From: Mycteria americana
Taxonomy: Eukaryota; Chordata; Aves; Ciconiiformes; Ciconiidae
Reading direction: 5' to 3'
Length of the DNA stretch: 64,000 nt
Assembly: GCF_035582795.1 (NCBI RefSeq)
Contig: NC_134367.1
Location: 116,398,062 to 116,462,061, forward strand
The notes under the pieces are model-generated. The model did not search any database. It was not told the DNA's origin and was given only the letters and a program-made list of their open reading frames with translations. A program made the position numbers and the translations under genes. Of this stretch, positions 11,961-64,000 are shown one piece after another (positions within the stretch are counted from its first letter, which is position 1; every line of letters begins with the position of its first letter).

Positions 11961-14900
11961 TGTACAATTAGATTACCACCTGCACTAATTTTTCACCTAA
12001 GACTAAAATGGAACATACGGAGTTTTGAATTCTGCTATTAAATGTTTGTGCTAAACACAGAAGCTGGGCATTTCTGAATGTATGAGTGGTCAGACTGCTG
12101 GAACTCAACTCAATTTAGGCTAGCGCTTGAGGGTAGGCATTTTTACCCTTTTGGCCTTTAGGCAGTGGATATATGTATTTGAGATAAGTAGTTCCAAATT
12201 CCAGCTTGTTGGATTTCTTCAGTCCATCACCTGCTTTTCCATCTCTGTTGATTGCAAAACTGATTTTTTTTTTCAGCAGGGCTTTTTTTCCACCTATGGG
12301 ACTCAAGCTTGCTTGTCTCTGCTGGTGCCATCTCTTCTGTTCCCTTGCACTGAACCTCAGATCTGCCCTGTGGAAGAGGTGGTAATGCAAGCCCCATTGC
12401 TGAGAAGCTGAATTCTCAGAAAAGGTGAGAACTTGTCTGTGTTTCACAGCACGCTTGTGCTGCCACCCAAGGAGGGATTTCCATCGTGCCTTCCATAGAC
12501 TATTCTTCACTTTGATGTGCACAAAGTAGCTAAATTTTAACCCAAGTACAGTATAGCTGATGTGCTATAAACATCCTTCCTCCTCTGGGGTTTCTGCAGC
12601 AGCTGTGGCCAAGTGTCTTGCTGTTTGGGTGGCCCATTGCTGAATTACAGGCAACAGGAGCTAAGGGATATTGGGTTTTATTCTGGTTGAGCATTTTTGG
12701 TACAAGGATGCATGCTGGGATGCAGCTGGAAGAGCTAAAAATAAAGAGGACAGGGTAATGGCATGTGGGAAGAAGGGGAGCATTGTGCCTAGGCCAGGCT
12801 TGTCTCAAATCTATCACTATAGCCAGGACAGCTTTGCTTTCCACATGCTGCTCTCTAGCCTGAAAGAGGAGGAAAAAGTGAGGGGTTCCTGCTTTTTGAG
12901 GAATTGTCCTGTTGCAGGATTTGGGGTCTGTGCTGCAAAACTGCGTCTCCCCTATCCCGAGCTGCTTGGCTGGCAGCTGCCCTCAGCTGAGCCCAGGAAC
13001 CTGGATGTCTGGTAGAGCAAAAGGTCTCCTTCGCTAGACCTGCAATTGCCATGAATTGGAAGTTTCCTATAGTCACACTCGGTGGGAGCTTCCACCACCC
13101 CATCCTGATGTAAGATTGGGGTCAGTGTGTGGCTGACTGATGGGATCACAGTCAGAGCCAGGAAACCAAATTGCAGGCACGATGAGGTTAGAGCAAGGCT
13201 TCTGACTAATTGACACAGCTAGTTGACACAGCTTCTCTAACAACCTGTGCAGCTTCCCTTTTTCTTTCTTCTCCCAGCCCATTCCACTCTGGCTGCTATT
13301 GCTGGCAGTCCTGCTGCTAACAGGCAGAAGTGCGTTGTGATGTGGCCGTGCGATGGGGCATTCACCAACCTGGCAGCAAAGTTTTATCAGTGCAGGGGCT
13401 GAGTCTCAGTCCAAACTGAGCTTTCTTAAAGAGAACAAAGAAGTGGGGTTGTTTGGGTCTGTTGCAGAAGTCCTCCTGGAAGCTGGGAGGACGGAAATGA
13501 ACCCTGCTTTTATCCTGTTTATTTGCCATGGGCAGTGAAGCAACAGCTCCTCAGACAGCCCTGGAGACAGTTATGTCTTGTTCAGTTGCTCTCCAAGCAA
13601 AACCGTACCCTCCCATGCAGCACACGAAGCGAGTGAGTGGGATCAGGCAGGGGCCAGTGAAGAACCTGGACTGTTCCATCAGCACCAATAAACCCAGGAT
13701 GCCCCCAGGCATGGGGCACTGAAAAAGCACTGAAAGCCAGGAGAGAGAGAGGCTATCGGCTGGCACTGGCAGCTTCGGGTGGAGGGAAAGCTCAGGCCCC
13801 ATCTGTCCTGTGGCCTTACCGAATGTTTGAACCAACCGAACACAGTGCTTGCAATCTCACATTACCCAACAGTGTTTTGTTTGAAGGAAAGAGGTGCTGT
13901 ATACCATTCACTGGTATTTAGGAGTTCTGGTACCTTCATCTCCAAATGGAGGGGCTGGAGAGCAGAGCACTGGTGCAGTTTTACACCCAGCATTCCACAT
14001 ACTTGGGAGCAGCTGAAGATTTAAACTTCAACAGACTGATTTTCCATCATAAGGCAGCGAGTGCAACAGCTCTGCAGTCTATGAGATGCTGTGATGGTGT
14101 CCCTGAATGCACAGGCAGGCTGCTAGACCAAGCAAATAGCTCTGAGACATGAATATTCCCACCTTTCATCCTTGTTCCAGCATGCTCAAAGCAGAAGCCT
14201 GATTCCTTCAGACAGCAGTATCTGTCTGGGGGAAAAACGCCTGAGGTGGAGCTGCGGGGCGAAGACAGCTCTTTCTGAGAGGCTCCATCCATCACCTGCT
14301 CAGCATCTCAGGAACATCCCCTATCCTCAGTGTGCTTCACAAACACTAATTAAGTGAGCCTCCCAACATGCATACCATTCCTGACAGGTGTCTTTGTGAC
14401 CAGCCCTTGAGATGAAGGGAGATGCAGCAGTCTCTGTTCAAGCTATCTGTTACGGGTACTTTGCTCTCCTCCCAGCTGGGAAGCTGGTCCTAAACCTTCC
14501 TTCCAGTGAAGGTTTTCATACATCTGTCTCCCTCCCTGTGCTCCCCAACACCAGCTCACTATTTTCTCTTCTGGTCCTTGGGCTCTCCCTGTCCCCTTGC
14601 CTTGCAATGATTTGCTTTTCATCTCTAGCATCGTCCTCCTCCCTCTGCCCTGCCAGGCCCTGCAGACCACCACGGGCTTTGTCCTGTTTAAACCACTGGG
14701 CTTTATTTGCATTCCAGCTTTGCTTTTTCTGGCCATTTTCCAAGAACCAAGCTTACTTTTCACCCTTGAGGCTGTTCTTGTGCTGCTTGAATGGGGTGTT
14801 TATTTATCTCTGATCTTGGTCCCCATGTGAGATGCCAGTGTTTTTCAAAGAGGGAGAGACAGAGCTCTTCAGAGAAGAGTAACACCACCCCACCACCTCC

Positions 14901-15129
14901 AGCTCTGAGCAGACAGTTGGTTGTCACAGGCAGATGCTGTCTCCTTGTGCTCCAGGTCACCCTGGCAAGGGAAGCTGGTGAGAAGCTGGCAGTGAGGAGA
15001 TCAGCTGTGGTCTACAGGGACCAAAGCCTTGGGGGCATTATCATCAGCATGCCCACAGAGGCACTAGCCAGGAGAGGGGCTGAGGGGCCTTCCCTGCCCC
15101 AGCACAGCTCCACTGGGGTCTGACATGGA
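11961..15129. other. MAP4K3-SOS1 intergenic spacer, no supported gene
   Basis: About 3.2 kb between the MAP4K3 poly(A) site and the SOS1 CpG island. Several open frames of 60-135 codons exist on both strands (for example 12115-12522 and 14412-14813), but they overlap each other, have low-complexity or hydrophobic composition and lack recognisable domains. No protein-kinase motif is seen, although CDKL4 occupies the equivalent interval in mammals. GC content rises toward the right. Confidence 0.7.
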
Positions 15130-15883
15130 TGCAAAGCCCCCTCTCTTCCCCAGATCTCTGCAGGGTTGTGCGGGGCCATCACCCCTCCACTGCTGGACTC
15201 TCCCTTGGTGGGCACGGCCCGTAGCCTGGTTTGTGTGGCTGAGGGGTCCCAATGGCCCCCCTGCGCCCTGTCCCCTTCCCAGGCCCCACCCAAAGGCCCC
15301 GGCTGAGCTTCGCTCTCCCAGGGTCGCTCGGCGGCTTGCCGAGGGCAGGCAGAGCTGGGGCTGCACGGAGGGCCTGGCGGGCCGCAGCCGTTCCCACACC
15401 GCTGCAGTGGCCGGGAGCAGCGGCGGTGGGGCAGCACGGCGGTGCCCGGGCGGCGGGGTCTCGCGGGCCCCCACCAAACCGGTGCGGGGCCCGGCCGAGT
15501 CACGGAGCGCTGGGGATCCCGCAGCGCTGGGGGTCCCGCCGACACCGCGGAACCGCGCGGCGCCTCCCGCCGGCAGGGGGCGCGCGGGGGGTGTCGCCGC
15601 CTGGTAAGTCATTTCCGCTGGAGAGGGGAGGCGGGGGAGGAAGGCCCCGACCACGCGTCATCGAGGCGTAGGCGCGGCCGGTACGGGGCGCCGGTGCACC
15701 GCGCATGTGCCGCGGCCGCCAACCGTGCGGACGAGGACAGGAGCCTGGAGAGCGGGGAGGCGGCGGCCCTCGCGCTCCGGGCGCCCGACCCCGCCCCTCG
15801 CGGCCCGCGCGCCGCGCCGCGTGATCCCCCTCCTGCCGCCGCCGCCGCCCCCCGGGGCCACCACCGAGAGCCGGGGGCGGGGA

Positions 15884-15958
15884 ATGCGGCAGCCGCCGCC
15901 TCCCCCCGCCGCTGCGGGCCTGCCGCCGGCGGCGGGGGGCCGTCGGGCCTCCTGCTGA
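15884..15958 (+). other. Candidate upstream ORF in SOS1 leader
   Basis: An ATG at 15884 opens a 24-codon frame, rich in Pro and Ala, ending in TGA at 15956-15958, 87 nt before the SOS1 start codon. It matters only if transcription starts upstream of it, which is not known. Another ATG at 15705 opens a longer frame that also stops before the SOS1 start. Confidence 0.4.

Positions 15959-64000
<48,042 letters not shown>

Noticed and set aside
12115..14960. Several 60-135 codon frames in the intergenic spacer
   Set aside because: They overlap on both strands, show no domain or conserved motif and lack splice or promoter context. None resembles CDKL4.

Overview
The window is animal nuclear DNA, almost certainly from a bird. 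It holds spliced vertebrate genes with canonical GT-AG introns, one sharp CpG-island promoter in otherwise AT-rich sequence, and several CR1 LINE copies, most of them truncated or decayed. CR1 is the dominant interspersed repeat of birds. I saw no bacterial, phage, CRISPR or viral structure.

Layout. (1) Positions 1-11,960 hold the 3' end of MAP4K3 (GLK) on the + strand: six exons encoding the last ~152 residues of the citron-homology (CNH) domain, a stop at 10,648-10,650, and a ~1.3 kb 3' UTR ending at an AATAAA at 11,938. (2) Positions ~11,960-15,130 are intergenic, with no gene I can support. CDKL4, which lies between MAP4K3 and SOS1 in mammals, is not visible here. (3) Positions ~15,130-16,460 are a CpG island carrying the SOS1 promoter, 5' leader and first coding exon. 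(4) Positions 16,046-63,882 carry 20 coding exons of SOS1 on the + strand, encoding residues 1-1115 plus one base. The exons join without gap or frame error and give the same residue numbering as human SOS1 (for example M269, D309, R552, L687/R688, W729, F929, E942). The proline-rich GRB2-binding tail lies beyond the right edge.

Repeats. All convincing CR1 copies are on the + strand and sit in introns: ~2,984-3,827, ~10,195-10,450, an old long copy at ~33,240-36,580 split by a younger insertion at ~34,346-34,763, and ~48,640-49,215. The first lies directly behind a MAP4K3 splice donor, and its relic reading frame continues that of the exon. Long homopolymers are frequent; one T26 run forms most of the polypyrimidine tract of SOS1 exon 4.

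Functionally, both genes act in growth and immune signalling. SOS1 is the RAS/RAC exchange factor downstream of receptor tyrosine kinases. MAP4K3 is a GCK-family kinase feeding JNK, mTORC1 and T-cell receptor signalling. They share orientation but nothing suggests a shared transcript. I found no convincing novel biological system. The points most worth checking are the missing CDKL4, the CR1 abutting a MAP4K3 exon, the nested CR1, the exon-4 T26 tract and two uORFs ahead of SOS1.
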